From assembly GCF_014898815.1 (NCBI RefSeq), contig NW_026515505.1, positions 558,001 through 622,000 of the forward strand: DNA of 64,000 nt, in the 5' to 3' direction. Both the position numbers and the translations under genes were made by a program. The notes beneath the pieces were generated by a model. That model was not told where the DNA came from and searched no databases. It saw only the letters and a list, made by a program, of their open reading frames with translations. Positions 1-11,400 of this stretch are shown here, piece by piece. The first letter of the stretch is position 1. Each line of letters opens with the position of its first letter. This stretch comes from Panonychus citri (Eukaryota > Arthropoda > Arachnida > Trombidiformes > Tetranychidae).

Positions 1-103
1 ATTTGTATTAATTGATCTACCATTGATTGTGATTCTATTAAATGGTTTTCAATCTATTTTTCCACTGGTTGCTGACAATTAAATTACTTGTGAATTTACA
101 ATT

Positions 104-3100
104 ATGTCCATTATAACGGGTACGATTAAAGGAAGAGGATTATCACCTGATTCTCGTAAGCCTGAGATTCATTTAAGTGGATATAAAAGTGACACTGGAC
201 TGAGTGACCATGAAACTGGCGATGCCGATGGAGGGTCAAGCACTGGTTCGGTGGGTGATGTTTCCCACTCTCTTCTGACCAAGGCCAATTTACGTTCAAA
301 GCCTGGTAGTAGTTTAAACTTTTCTTCACCGGCAATATTAAGTAAATCACTTATTATTAATACTTTTTACTATCTAAATACTTTATTGATTTCGTTGTGG
401 ATGTTAAATAATTGCTCCAAAAAACTGGCAAATTAAATATAATAGATTGGGAATCATGACTTATTCAAAATGATCTGCATGTTAGACCAATTGATTAGCT
501 CCAGCGTTTAATTAGTAGCTAATCGTAGCTGATTCCAAGCTTGATAATTAACTAGAATAGTTTTTGTTTTATAATTTCTAATTTTTCCCAGCAAAACAAG
601 AAAATGATTAAGATTTTATTAACATTATCCAAACAATTGACTAATGGTGATCGCAAGTTTCGACTTCCTTTTAACTGACCAGCATCCAGATTATGAATGA
701 GGGTCCATCTAAGAATATAGAATTAAACTTAATTAATCACTTTAATATAAAAAGAGAAAAATGGTCATTGAATATTTGTTATTATCGTTCAGTTACGAAA
801 TAACATTTAGTCACTTGACCAATATGACCTTTATATAGATTTACCTCTGACCCTTTGTACGTATTGATTCATCTTTCTAAGAGCCTTTAAATCGTCGATC
901 TTCTCATAAGAAGAAGAGAAATCAACTGTCTGATGAGATGAGAATTCGAAGGACCAATTCGAGGAAAGTTCGAGGACCCGGGAAGCGTAAACGAGAACCA
1001 CCTCGAATTTTAATCCATCGTTGGTCTTCATCTAACGATTTCACTGTGACTCAAGGTTGTTACCAACGAGGTCATCCAATGATATGGCCTCCGGACAGAA
1101 ATAAACATTGTCCTTCGCCCTCTTCAGCTCATCAACACTCTCATCTTCATAATGTTAAATCTCCATCTTCATCATCATTATCTTATTATTGTGATCAAAA
1201 TGCCAAAATTGAAAAATGTGCTCAACGGAGGAAATCAACTCGATCTTCAATTAACCAAAGTCGACCGACAGTTCGATTAAAATCAGTGAGACGATTTAGA
1301 AAACGAGGTAAGATGAGCTAAAGAGTGTATGTGTAATTAAAGGTTAATTAGTCAGTCGATTTTATCCAAATCACCATCTTAATTGTTGATTACGTTGCCA
1401 TTCCCTTCGTTTGTCTTGTCTCTGCTTCTAAAGTCCAACGATGATCTATTGAAAGAAGTGAAACAAAATTCAATTTAAATGATTGGAAACGAATTTTGAT
1501 TAAATTACAACTTACATTAAATTGCTGGCGAATGAATTACTTTTAATTTCCTTCCATTTTACTTTTCGATAATCAATATTATAACAACAATCTATTAATA
1601 ACAATTAATAGATTAGATTCACATTTCGAAACTTGCGTCACCAAATTGCTTGCAATTCTAATTGTTGAACCAATTTCTTTGATCACCTAAATATTGATAC
1701 AATCTTCACAATTGATTTTAACTCCTTCCATTTTGTTTGATTTTACTTTGATTACCTTGCACTTTGATTGTTAATCTTTTATTTCTGTTACACTAATGGA
1801 TAGGATTTAAATTGTTACCGCAATCAAGTCACAATCATAGAGAGTGATAGAGACATCGGCTCTAATCCATTATTTTTGTTGATTAGTTTGTTTTCTCATT
1901 ATAAATAATGTCTCCTAATCTTTGTTATTGTTATCATCTTATTGATATTATAATTGTGACAATCTACTGGTAATCATCATGAAACCAATTTGCGAATTGA
2001 AAATGAAATAATTAGGAGAAGTTACATCAGCCAATTTAAGAAAATGGATCCAAGAGGCAGATTTAAGTTCCCTGGAAGGAGCCATTTTAGAGGGACATGG
2101 AGATCGGGTCAAGTCGAAGGTGGAAATGTCCGATCAGGCTAAAGAATCACCCGATATACAGAATTATATTCAGGAAACATTACCCAAAGTGATGAATAAA
2201 ATTCGTAAAATACATGCGGCGGTTTCTTGCGGTGATCTAATTGGACTTCAAGATCATTTAGATAAAAATGATTATGCTCTCGCTAAAGATCACTTGGGTA
2301 TGGCTCCGCTTCATAAAGCGGTCATTCTGGGTCATATTGATGTGGTGCAATTTATACTAGATCGCTTTCCGGAGACAGTTAATGCTCGTGATCGTGAGGG
2401 TCGGACACCATTACATTATGCTGCAGCAACGACTCACAAAAATGGCCAAAAGATTTACAAAGTGCTTCTTAGATCGGGTGCTGATCAACGAGCTCGAGAT
2501 TCGGTAAGTTGTAGTAGAGAGAGAGAGGAAATGAATTGGATAACAATTAAAATCCAAGAATAGAAGAAGATTATTTCCATTAAATTATCCGATTGATTGT
2601 TGGTGTTTTTGTTTGATTTTGCTGGAAAATTAGGTTGGTAAAACTGCTGAGTATTATCGAGTTCATTTGTTACCATTGCCCGCTGAGCTTTCCCGATTAG
2701 CGGTCAACTCTAAACGTAAAAATGGTGATGGTCATCATCAGGTTTTGTCGCCTTTACATAAAAGAAGAGGAATCTTATTACCAAGTATAAGGGAAAAGAT
2801 TAGCAATGCTTTACACGAAGGCGACGCTGGGACACTTTTAGAGTTGACACTTGATGGCTATGGTGATGCCCTTTTGGGAAGGGCGAGTTGGGGCGATGAG
2901 TCGAGAAAATTTCTTAAAGGATTACCACATCTTCTTGATAATATCAGGACACTTCATGCTTCCATAACTAATGGTGAATTGTCTAATGTTCAAAGGATAT
3001 TGGAAACTGATCCAAATTTGATTCGAGCCAAAGATGAAAATGGTCTAATGGCCATTCACTTGGCTGTATCTCGAGATCAACCAGAAATTGTTGACTATTT

Positions 3101-6100
3101 GTTGGAAGAATTTACTTCTTCTTGTCTTCTATTGAAGGATCAGGTAAATTGGATTATTTATAAACATAAGAGATCAATTATAATGTTGTTAATTGTTTCC
3201 AATCAATTTAGTTTGGTCGGACTGGTCTTCACATTGCTGCTCAAAATAAACAGCAAGAAATTTACAAGAAGCTTCTAGATGCTGGTGGAGATCCGATGAT
3301 TATTGATTTGAGAGGTCGAACCGCTGATCATTACCTTAAATTACAGACAACCGGTGATGCTTATCACAATAAATTATTCCCATCATCAGCTGTTAACAAT
3401 TCTGATATAAATAATTCACCAAGTAAACGGAATCTAAGTAACAATCATAATCCATCACCGGTGGTTGAAGTGAAAAACAACATCTCAGATGATCCAAGTG
3501 TCAAGAAGGAAATTTCCACTAATGAGATCGATTTAGAAAATGGTAAATCAAAAAGTGAACTATTAGAAATTAAGGAAAATGATACAATTGATCAACAATC
3601 AACAAACGATGAGCCAAAACCAGAACAAGATGAAACCAGTAACCAGAAAGATGATAATGAAAATGAATCTGGTGATCAGAATGAGTTAGATGACAAAACT
3701 GATGAAGATAAGGAGGTTAATCTCGATGAAACTGATACTATAAACACTAATCAACCGATTGAACCAGAAATTCAGTCAACTGTTAAAGGTAATTAAAAGT
3801 AACAACAAATGATTAACTTTCAGGTGGTTTTATGAAAAATTTTGGTTGAATAATCGATTGACATTCGTAGGTAAAAAATCGATTTTTCTGGTTACTTTTT
3901 TAACCAGAAAACTAAAATTCTTCTAATCAATTTACTTCTCTACTAATTAATTTCTAATTAATCTCTTAATCTTAATCGAATGTTCATTTCCAATTAATTC
4001 AAAAAAATTAGATTATTTAAATTGTTAGAATAAAGTAGAAAAAAAATCGATCACCAGTTATTAAATCGATTTTTCTATTTGCCGCCCATTTTTTTGTTTA
4101 ACTTTTCAGTTAAACTTAATTTGGTTCTTTTAGTACATTAATTGAAATCTATTTTATTTTAATTTCTATTTGTCTATTGCATTTACATTTGATAAAGATT
4201 CTCCTGGTGAATCTGGTCAAGAGACTGCAGATGAAAACATTGGTCATTCTGGCGATGATCAGGTTATCGTTAGTGACGAAGTGGTTAAAGAAAGTCCAGT
4301 TGATCAATCTGAACTGGTTGATGAGTCCACGGAAGCTCAAGTGACCACGAACGATGGTGATGATAGGGAAACCGATAAATCAAATGAAACTCACAAATCT
4401 GAAACCACCGTCGAGGAGACAAAGTTTGAAGATGATGAAGGAAGTGGGATAAAAATTGAAGAAAGGACTGATGATGATGAATCTAAGGAGAAAGATGATG
4501 ATTTAAAGGATCAGCTGGTTGAAAGTGAAAATATTGACGAGGAAAAGATTGAAAACAATCGTCAAGATGCTGTTATCGAGGAGAAAAGTTTGCCTAAGGG
4601 CAAGAAAATAAGTTCCAACACTAAAGGAGGAATTAAAAAGTTCACTTCTCTCAAGAAAACTCCACCATCGTCAACGGAAAGTGAAAAAGTTGTCGAAGAT
4701 AAAAAGATGAAAGTTAATCGAAAAACTAGTCTGCCCTCAGTAATCGGTGCTCGAAGTAGTTCAAAGGATCGGCTTGAGAAAAAGAAAGTATCTCTTAATA
4801 ATCGAAATGGTCCCACTATTGGTACCAAAGGGATCGCTAAAAATGTTCGGATCAAAGAAGATTCTGTTAATAAACTCAACGAAGAAAAAACTGAAAATAA
4901 TCCAACGATCGATGGTAAAAGTAGCGACGGAACTGATGACAAAATAATAGAGAATGAGCATAAAGAGAAAGATGAAGATGAAGAGGTTGGAAAAATGGAA
5001 GAGAAATTGGAAGAAAATTCCGAAAACAATGAAAAGGAAGAATCGAATCAACCAGAACTGGAGAATCAAAATTCTGAATCAAATTTAGGTGAAAATATTC
5101 CCAATGGTGAAGATACTAATCAAGGCACTGGTGGTGATGGTGAATCAACTGATTTAATACCAATCATTAAGGTTGAAGCTGAAATAGTCTCAGAAGATGA
5201 GACTGAACAATTAGCTTCGTCTCATGTTGATTCAGATGTTGAACGACAAGCGAAGGAAATTGTTCAAGGATTAGTTGAATCATCCATTCAACAGGCTGAA
5301 TCTAAACTTAGCTTGAATATCGGCGATGGTGATGTTACTAGTATTCAGGAAGCGAGTGAATTAATTGATGATAAAGTTGATGAGAGAATCAAAACCGGTG
5401 GAACTGATTCAGAGGCTTCAGTCGAAGCTGCAATTAATCAGATTGAGAAGGATGAAGAAGATGAAGAAATCGGTAATGCAAATGGCGGAGAAAAAAGTTC
5501 ATCTCAACCGAAAGGATCTAAACCACAATCAGCACATGAGAAAGAGGATGAAATAAATTTAGATGAAAAATCATCAGACCAATCAATTAATCAATCCAAT
5601 GAAAATGAACCCAGTAAATCAACTGCTCCAGAATCCAGTGAGATAAATGATGAAAATAATTCTGAACAATCAAAACTTAACGAGAATGAAAAAACTGAGT
5701 CAACTTCAAATGAAATCAAATCTGATGATCACGAAATTAGTTTAATTGTCGAGGACAAAGATGAAATTATTAGTCAAAATCAAGAATCATCAAGAGAACA
5801 AAAAAATCAAAAGGATCAACAATCAAATGGAAATAAAGTTGATGATCAAGAAACTAAATTAGATGAAGAGCATAAAATTAACAATGAAAATCCAGCAAAA
5901 TCCCCGAAAACTAGTGGTCTAAATGGTCAACAATCAGGTGGCGATGGTCAAGTTGATGATAACGGGAATGGTGCTAAAAGTGATCAGCCCCCTCGTTCTG
6001 GTTCTGGTAAAAAGAAACCCAAATCTGGTGAATCATCATCATCCCGTTTGATGAGCGGATCATCACCGATTTCTAATAATAGTAACGATAATGTGGACAT

Positions 6101-7985
6101 GTTAAACGATCTAATTGAAACTTGGCTTAAAGACGGTGACCTTTTAAGGTTAGAACATGTTGTTATCGCTGGTCAAGGTGAAAGGTTAATCGGTAAAAAA
6201 TCATCGAAAGAAACTGTGCAAGAATTTTTGGATTTAGTTCCAGCTTATATGGCAAAGATTAGAAATGTCCATGAGACCGTAGTTCGAGGTAACTTCAACG
6301 AAGTCCGATCAATATTAACGCGCAAAAGGTTTGCTCTTTCTCGTGATCATGTTGGTTCCAGTCCACTTCATCTCGCCGTTCTTCATGGACACATGGACGT
6401 TCTTGTTTACATAATAACCCAATTTCCGGAGACACTTGATGGTCCAGATAATGAGGGACGGACTCCCCTTCACTATGCAGCCGTTATGGCCTCAAAAGAT
6501 AAACAATATTATGATATATTGAAAAAAGCGGGAGCCAATCCGTCACTTATTGATAAATTGGGTCACACTGCTGATTTTTACCTTGAAAATCCTCATGAGT
6601 TGACCATTGGTGACCTATTGTCAAACTATGCACTTAAAACGGAAAGTTCATCTAACCATAAAGAGCCAGGGTCAGTTGATGTTTGGCAACGACCACCGAC
6701 TGCTGATATTGAATCACGATTAACACCTTCACCAAGTGATTCACAATTAGAGGAAGATGAAGGGCCAACTCATCATGAGATTGCCGCTGATGTTCATGTA
6801 GATGCCAATGAAAAAGTACCATCAACACCAACTAATGGAAGTGGTGCTAAAGGCAAATTGAGTACTAGTCCTGGTGTTGCAGAAGAAGATGTCAAAAAGG
6901 AAGTGGAAACGATCTCGGTTCAGTTTAAAGAGACATTGAAAGAGGAGAAAAATAAATTACAAGAAAGTATCCGTCAGATTATGGGCTCGGTCCCAGGTCA
7001 ACCTCCGGAAAGTTTATCTTCGGGTGAAGAATCGTCCGATGAGAGGAAAAGGGAAGAAGTGGTTAGTGAGTACGAATTGTGCCAAGTAAAAGATGAACAC
7101 GGTCGAACGGTTCTTCATCTGGTCTCCTCGAAACCACAGAAAAAAGTGATTCTCTATCAAATGTTGGCCTCAGCCGAATACTTGATTCCGGAGAGAGATG
7201 AAAAATATCGGACCATTCGAGATGTTGCCGTTAATTCAGCTCTTAAAGATAATGTTCAGGTCATTGATAATTATATTCTAGATGCTTTTGTACGGAGAAA
7301 TGTGGGCTTTGTCCAGCGATTATCTCACGAAGGTTATGATCTGACCAACGTAGTCGACGAAGAGGGACACGATGTAACCGCCGTTCTAAGGAAACGGAAA
7401 ATAACCTCAATGATTAACCTTCTTCAGGATATAACCTATTTTCAGAAATCACGGGAAGAGTTACACACATTCATTAAGAATGATTATATTCAGGGTGTTC
7501 TTGGTCTGGTCGATTCTGATGCCACCCTGGTAACGGCCAAAAATCGTCGAAGTCGAACCGCTCTTCATATCGCCATACTTTTCGGTAATCTAGATATTAT
7601 ATCGAGTTTAATTGATGCTAATCCAGAAGCTTCTAATGTCCAAGATAATGTAAGTACAGTAATTAGTTGATTACTCTTCTCAATTGTTGACACTTGTTGA
7701 TCATTTTTCTGATTTCAGCTCGGACGGACTCCGCTTCACTATGCGATGGCCACGAGTAAAGTTGAACATATTGGTAAGATGTTGATCAAGGCTGGAGCTA
7801 ATCGACAGATTCGTGATGTGGTTAGTTGACAAAACTTAATTCTAATCGAATGATTATTCAATTTATTGATTGATTGATTTATTTCTTTTTCTATTTTTTG
7901 ACAGAAAATGCGAACTCCAAGTTACTATTTTGTTTACAATGATGATATAAGAGCAATTAGATCAGAAGAGAAAAACCTTCTCTGA
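104..7985 (+). CDS. Large multi-module ankyrin-repeat protein, 7 exons
   Basis: Exons: 104-305, 2016-2503, 2634-3143, 3212-3788, 4198-7649, 7719-7820, 7905-7985. All junctions are GT-AG and phases agree, giving 5,412 nt and 1,803 residues. Ankyrin signatures (EGRTPLHYAA, SSPLHLAVLHGH, LGRTPLHYAMA) occur in clusters near residues 130-240, 340-440, 1255-1390 and 1690-1790. Clusters are preceded by similar helical segments (P-x-x-M-x-K-I-R-x-x-H) and followed by a Y-rich tail. Residues about 470-1210 are a low-complexity, strongly acidic insert rich in E, D, K, N, S and Q. No membrane segment or enzyme domain is visible, so a scaffold role is inferred. The family name is not recognised. The donor after exon 6 is GTTAGT. 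Intron 4 (3789-4197) starts with an in-frame stop, so its retention would truncate the protein before the acidic region. Exon 1 is the least certain part. Confidence 0.85.
306..881 (+). other. Intron 1, proximal part
   Basis: AT-rich intron sequence between exon 1 and the candidate alternative exon. The open frame of exon 1 runs on to 436 before a stop. No other feature is seen. Confidence 0.5.
882..1307 (+). CDS. Candidate alternative exon of the ankyrin gene
   Basis: This stretch lies in intron 1 of the ankyrin gene. It starts after a pyrimidine-rich acceptor (catctttctaag) and ends at a GTAAGA donor at 1308. It is 426 nt long, exactly 142 codons, and phase 1 at both ends, so it can be inserted between exons 1 and 2 without shifting the frame. 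Alternatively, the internal ATG at 938 could start a separate isoform that joins exon 2 in frame. The encoded segment is strongly basic (several KR/RR clusters such as RKVRGPGKRKR), then rich in Ser, His and Pro, with a second basic cluster (VRRFRKR) at its end. That would suit a nuclear localisation or nucleic-acid-binding tail; this is inference. It could also be a chance open frame. Confidence 0.45.
1308..2015 (+). other. Intron 1, distal part
   Basis: AT-rich intron sequence with several AATTGTT-type words and no coding potential that I can support. It ends at the acceptor before the first ankyrin module. Confidence 0.5.
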
Positions 7986-8349
7986 TTGATTCTTAGCTTA
8001 GTTAATTGGGGATCATTTTGGTACAATTAATTACTTAGATTTGAGGCCTTTTTCCGCAATTAACCTGACCGTCCAAAGCGCTTACCCACCTGATTAAATG
8101 ATAAACAAAATTACAAAGTAAACTCATTCTAAAGTTTTGAGCAATCGGATGGATAATATTACAATTAATTAAATCGACATGAATATGCAATTTGAATGTA
8201 ACTTGTAATTAGACTAAAATCAAATTAAGAATCAATGAAAATCATAAAAAAATGTTATAATTAAGCAATTAAATGATCCATTTGTAATTGTTAATACAAT
8301 CAATAAATGACAATAATCAAATCTAATGAAATCATAATTGACACAGAAA
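7986..8349. other. 3' UTR and spacer after the ankyrin gene
   Basis: AT-rich DNA with AATAAA-type words (for example near 8300) that could serve as the polyadenylation signal. No gene seen. Confidence 0.5.
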
Positions 8350-8737
8350 TTATTTTAACACCCAAATAAACCTTGAACCTTGATGAACAACAACCTGTTG
8401 ACTAAATGATTATTAATTGTTGAGATCTAAAAAATAAATCACCAAACATATCAACAGGTTGTAACAATTAGCTAATCATTTATGGAATTCGACGGTTTGA
8501 ATTTGGCGCATTTTCTTTTATTCTTTTGTTGACAATCAGCAGGTGTCACCATTTTCCATGAGTAGGGGAGTGAAAAAGCGTTGATTCAATTTTGAGAAAA
8601 GCTTTTTGTTTGTTGATTAGCTAATTGTTACTACCTGTTAATTTGTTTATTGGTTTATTTTTTATTTCTCAACAATTAATAATCATTTAGTCAACAGGTT
8701 GTTGTTCATCTTAAGGTTTATTTGGGTGTTAAAATAA
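8350..8737. repeat. Long fold-back (inverted repeat) element
   Basis: The arms 8350-8424 and 8668-8737 are near-perfect reverse complements. They differ by one 5-nt indel and about one mismatch, and both end in TTATTTTAACACCC when read inward. A second inner pair extends the stem: 8452-8478 against roughly 8612-8640, sharing AACAATTAGCTAATC. The unpaired loop, about 8480-8611, carries the 42-bp promoter module. No transposase and no clear target-site duplication are visible. It could be a MITE-like insertion or a structural promoter element. The right arm ends 90 bp before the importin alpha start codon. Confidence 0.85.
8486..8527 (+). promoter_or_regulatory. Shared 42-bp promoter module, copy 1 (importin alpha)
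   Basis: This block matches 12408-12449 at 40 of 42 positions. Its core is TTTGGCGC, which fits the E2F consensus TTTSSCGC, followed by a pyrimidine run (TTTTCTTTTATTCTTTT) resembling TCT-type initiators. It lies 300 bp upstream of the importin alpha ATG, in the loop of the fold-back element. Promoter function is inferred from position and duplication. Confidence 0.55.
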
Positions 8738-8827
8738 CCTTTGTTTCCGTATCCTTTTTATTTCTGCGTCTTTTGCTGTATTTGTCTTTGTTCTCTCTCA
8801 TATTGGTTAGCTTTTTTTTTCTCAACT

Positions 8828-10426
8828 ATGTCTGGTCCATCAAATGTTGCCCCTCATCGTCAACGGTATAAAAATACAGCATTAGATGCTCAAGAGTTGC
8901 GAAGACGACGAGAGGAAGAAGGTGTTCAGTTGAGAAAACAAAAAAGAGAAACTGAGCTCTACAAGCGTCGTAATCTTGCTGATACAAGTGGTCTTGATGA
9001 TGACATCGTTCCTGGATCTGACCTTGGTGGTCAATCCGGTCAAGTGTTCGCCATCACCAGTGAAATGATCGAAGCTCTTTACAGTGATAATGTTGCTGCT
9101 CAGCTGCAGGCAACACAGAATTTTCGAAAATTGCTGTCGAAGGAGCCAAATCCGCCGATTGACGAGATCATCAACACAGGAATCGTGCCTAAATTTGTTG
9201 AATTTTTAAAACGGGACGAAAATCCAACTCTTCAATTTGAAGCTGCTTGGGCCTTGACAAATATTGCCTCAGGCACTTCATCACAAACTCGCAAGGTTAT
9301 TGAGGCTGGTGCCGTTCCTGTTTTCATCCACCTGTTGTCTTCAAAGGTCGAAGATGTTCAAGAACAAGCAGTTTGGGCTCTTGGTAACATCGCTGGTGAC
9401 AGTCCTGAATGTCGTAATTTTGTTCTGGATAACGGTGTTTTGTCTCCATTGTTGCAACTTTTAACGACCTCCTCCCGTCTCTCAATGACACGCAACGCGG
9501 TTTGGACATTGAGCAACCTGTGCAGAGGTAAAAATCCGTTCCCAAATTTTGAACAGGTGTCCCCCAGTCTAACTGTCCTTTCAAGGCTCCTCTACAACAA
9601 TGATTCCGACGTTCTTGCCGATGCCTGTTGGGCTCTTTCATACCTTAGTGATGGACCCAACGAAAAGATTCAAGCCGTCATCGATTCTGGTGTTTGTCGA
9701 CGACTTGTTGAGCTTTTACTTCACAGTAGTCAGGCAGTGGTTTCGGCAGCTCTAAGAGCAGTTGGTAATATTGTTACCGGTGATGATCTTCAAACACAAA
9801 TAATTTTAAATTGTAATGCGTTATCTCATCTTAAAAATCTGTTGACTTCTACTAAAGAAACGATCCGCAAGGAAGCATGTTGGACCATCTCTAACATCAC
9901 CGCAGGAAACAAGTCGCAAATTCAAGCAGTGATCAAAGAAGACATTTTTCAAACTTTGATCCACCTGTTAACAAATGCAGACTTCAAGATCAGGAAAGAA
10001 GCCGCTTGGGCGATCACCAATGCAACATCAGGTGGTTCAGCTGAACAAGTAAAATATCTAGTAGAACTTGGTTGCATTCCTCCGATGTGCGAACTGTTGA
10101 CTGTTACCGATCCGAAAACCATACAGGTGGCCCTGAATGGATTAGAGAATATCCTTAAGTTTGGTGAACCGAACAACAAAGCAAATCCTGGTGCCATTAA
10201 TCCATATGCTGTGGCAATCGAAGAGTGTTTTGGTCTTGATAAGATTGAATATTTACAATCACATGAGAATGTTGAAATTTACCAAAAGGCTTATGATATA
10301 ATTGAAAAATATTTCGGTGCCGATGATGAAGAATCAGCAATCAAACCGGAAGTTGATCAGGACAACCACCAGTTTCGATTCACAACGGATGATCCAAATG
10401 CTGGTGGTCAATCATTCGCTTTCTAA
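8828..10426 (+). CDS. Kap-alpha1: Importin subunit alpha (KPNA1/5/6 clade), single exon
   Basis: Nuclear import adaptor of 532 residues that binds classical NLS cargo and hands it to importin beta. The N-terminal importin-beta-binding domain is visible (RRRREEEGVQLRKQKR, around residues 18-35). It is followed by about ten armadillo repeats with the W...N cargo-binding pattern (WALTNIASG, WALGNIAGDS, WTLSNLCRG, WALSYLSDG, WTISNITAG, WAITNATSGG). The C-terminal acidic stretch (FGADDEE) is the usual CAS-export region. Wording such as LSKEPNPPIDE and TGDDLQTQ matches the KPNA1/5/6 type. The ATG at 8828 was chosen because it directly precedes the conserved IBB domain. The frame is open further upstream, but only from a non-ATG codon. 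The gene has no intron although its neighbours do. Confidence 0.97.
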   Translation: MSGPSNVAPHRQRYKNTALDAQELRRRREEEGVQLRKQKRETELYKRRNLADTSGLDDDIVPGSDLGGQSGQVFAITSEMIEALYSDNVAAQLQATQNFRKLLSKEPNPPIDEIINTGIVPKFVEFLKRDENPTLQFEAAWALTNIASGTSSQTRKVIEAGAVPVFIHLLSSKVEDVQEQAVWALGNIAGDSPECRNFVLDNGVLSPLLQLLTTSSRLSMTRNAVWTLSNLCRGKNPFPNFEQVSPSLTVLSRLLYNNDSDVLADACWALSYLSDGPNEKIQAVIDSGVCRRLVELLLHSSQAVVSAALRAVGNIVTGDDLQTQIILNCNALSHLKNLLTSTKETIRKEACWTISNITAGNKSQIQAVIKEDIFQTLIHLLTNADFKIRKEAAWAITNATSGGSAEQVKYLVELGCIPPMCELLTVTDPKTIQVALNGLENILKFGEPNNKANPGAINPYAVAIEECFGLDKIEYLQSHENVEIYQKAYDIIEKYFGADDEESAIKPEVDQDNHQFRFTTDDPNAGGQSFAF

Positions 10427-10774
10427 TCATTTGATGTAAATCATTCTCCGATTGTCTTTTACTCTTTTTTCTCCTGTTTTCTCTCTATTTCTCTTTCTCT
10501 CCCTTTATTTGTTTCTCTCTCTATCTCTCTCTCTCTCACACACACAAACTAACACTATTTCTAATTCTGATTAAAAGAATAAAAAGTTGAAACAGCTAAT
10601 TAACTCTTTGTTTAATCAATCAATCAACAGGTTGTTTGTAATGTTTACCACTAAATAGAAAAGTGAAATTGAAAAATTAGCCTAATCTATATGATTTGAA
10701 TTAATTAGAGAAAAAATGAAATGAAATTGAATAGATTATGCGGTGCAATTTGATTAATTGAATTAAAAAGAAAG
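10427..10774 (+). other. Importin alpha 3' UTR with CT/CA repeats
   Basis: A pyrimidine-rich stretch at about 10450-10550 ends in CTCTCT and CACACA runs. An AATAAA signal follows at 10578-10583. The rest is AT-rich spacer before the SRP RNA terminator. Confidence 0.6.
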
Positions 10775-11079
10775 AAAAAAGGTTCGGGTCCAAATGGACC
10801 GGACAGGCTAGATGTTGATGACTATTCACAGACGCGATCCCACTACTACTCAACGCGGAAGCTTTTGCCTGCTACGTTTCCGTCCTGAGCCTTTACACTT
10901 CTCATTAGATCAACCTGGTCACTCAAAGTTTCCCAAGAGTAACCATATTGACGCAGAGCTTAGTGCGGACGTCCGATCAACATAGTCAGACAACACCCAG
11001 TGATCCTGCCGATCACTCGTCCACCGACCTACGCTCTCCAAGTAACAGGAGTTACAGGAATGCGCCACCATTCCCAGCG
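10775..11079 (-). ncRNA. 7SL: Signal recognition particle RNA (7SL)
   Basis: Read on the minus strand, the sequence starts near 11078 with GCTGGGAATGGTGGCGC, like the 5' domain of animal 7SL RNA. It then carries the conserved central words GTCCGCACTAAG and TCAATATGGT, and a helix 6 with a GGAA (GNAR) tetraloop. The helix 8 core follows (GACGGAAACGTAGCAGG, then AGTAGTGGGATCGCG and CTGTGAATAG). A run of six T on the transcript strand (10775-10780) ends it, as expected for Pol III. The block is clearly less AT-rich than its surroundings. It is the RNA scaffold for co-translational targeting to the ER. The exact ends are approximate by a few bases. Confidence 0.96.
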
Positions 11080-11400
11080 AAAGAGGATAACCAAATTTCC
11101 AATGTCAAGAGTAACAAACACTAATTAGAATAGAAGAGAAATTTAACTCTTTCATTTGATTATCCAATCGAGTTTAAGACGAAAAATTGTGATTCCTTTG
11201 ATGAAAGAACAAAAATTCATGATTCAATTTGTTTCAATCCTTTCGATTTGGAAAAATAAAGAAAAAGACAAAATGGTAAACAAAGCGAAGAAAATGAAAC
11301 TGATGCCATCTGATGGACTTTTAATAGAATTTTTCATCAGCTGGTTTCCTCTTTTCGGGCAAATTCGTTGATTGTTTATCTTTTTTTCTTTTTCACCATC
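11080..11400. other. Divergent spacer between 7SL and mS40
   Basis: Holds the upstream regions of 7SL (minus) and mS40 (plus). A short open frame at 11156-11371 has no ATG and biased composition, and is not taken as a gene. The 60 bp before the mS40 ATG are pyrimidine-rich. Confidence 0.5.

Noticed and set aside
4562..5082. Several antisense frames in the acidic part of the ankyrin gene
   Set aside because: They mirror GAA/GAT-rich coding sequence on the other strand and have low-complexity Ser/Phe/Leu composition.
11156..11371. 71-codon frame upstream of mS40
   Set aside because: No ATG at its start, Lys-rich AT-driven composition, in the 5' region of mS40.
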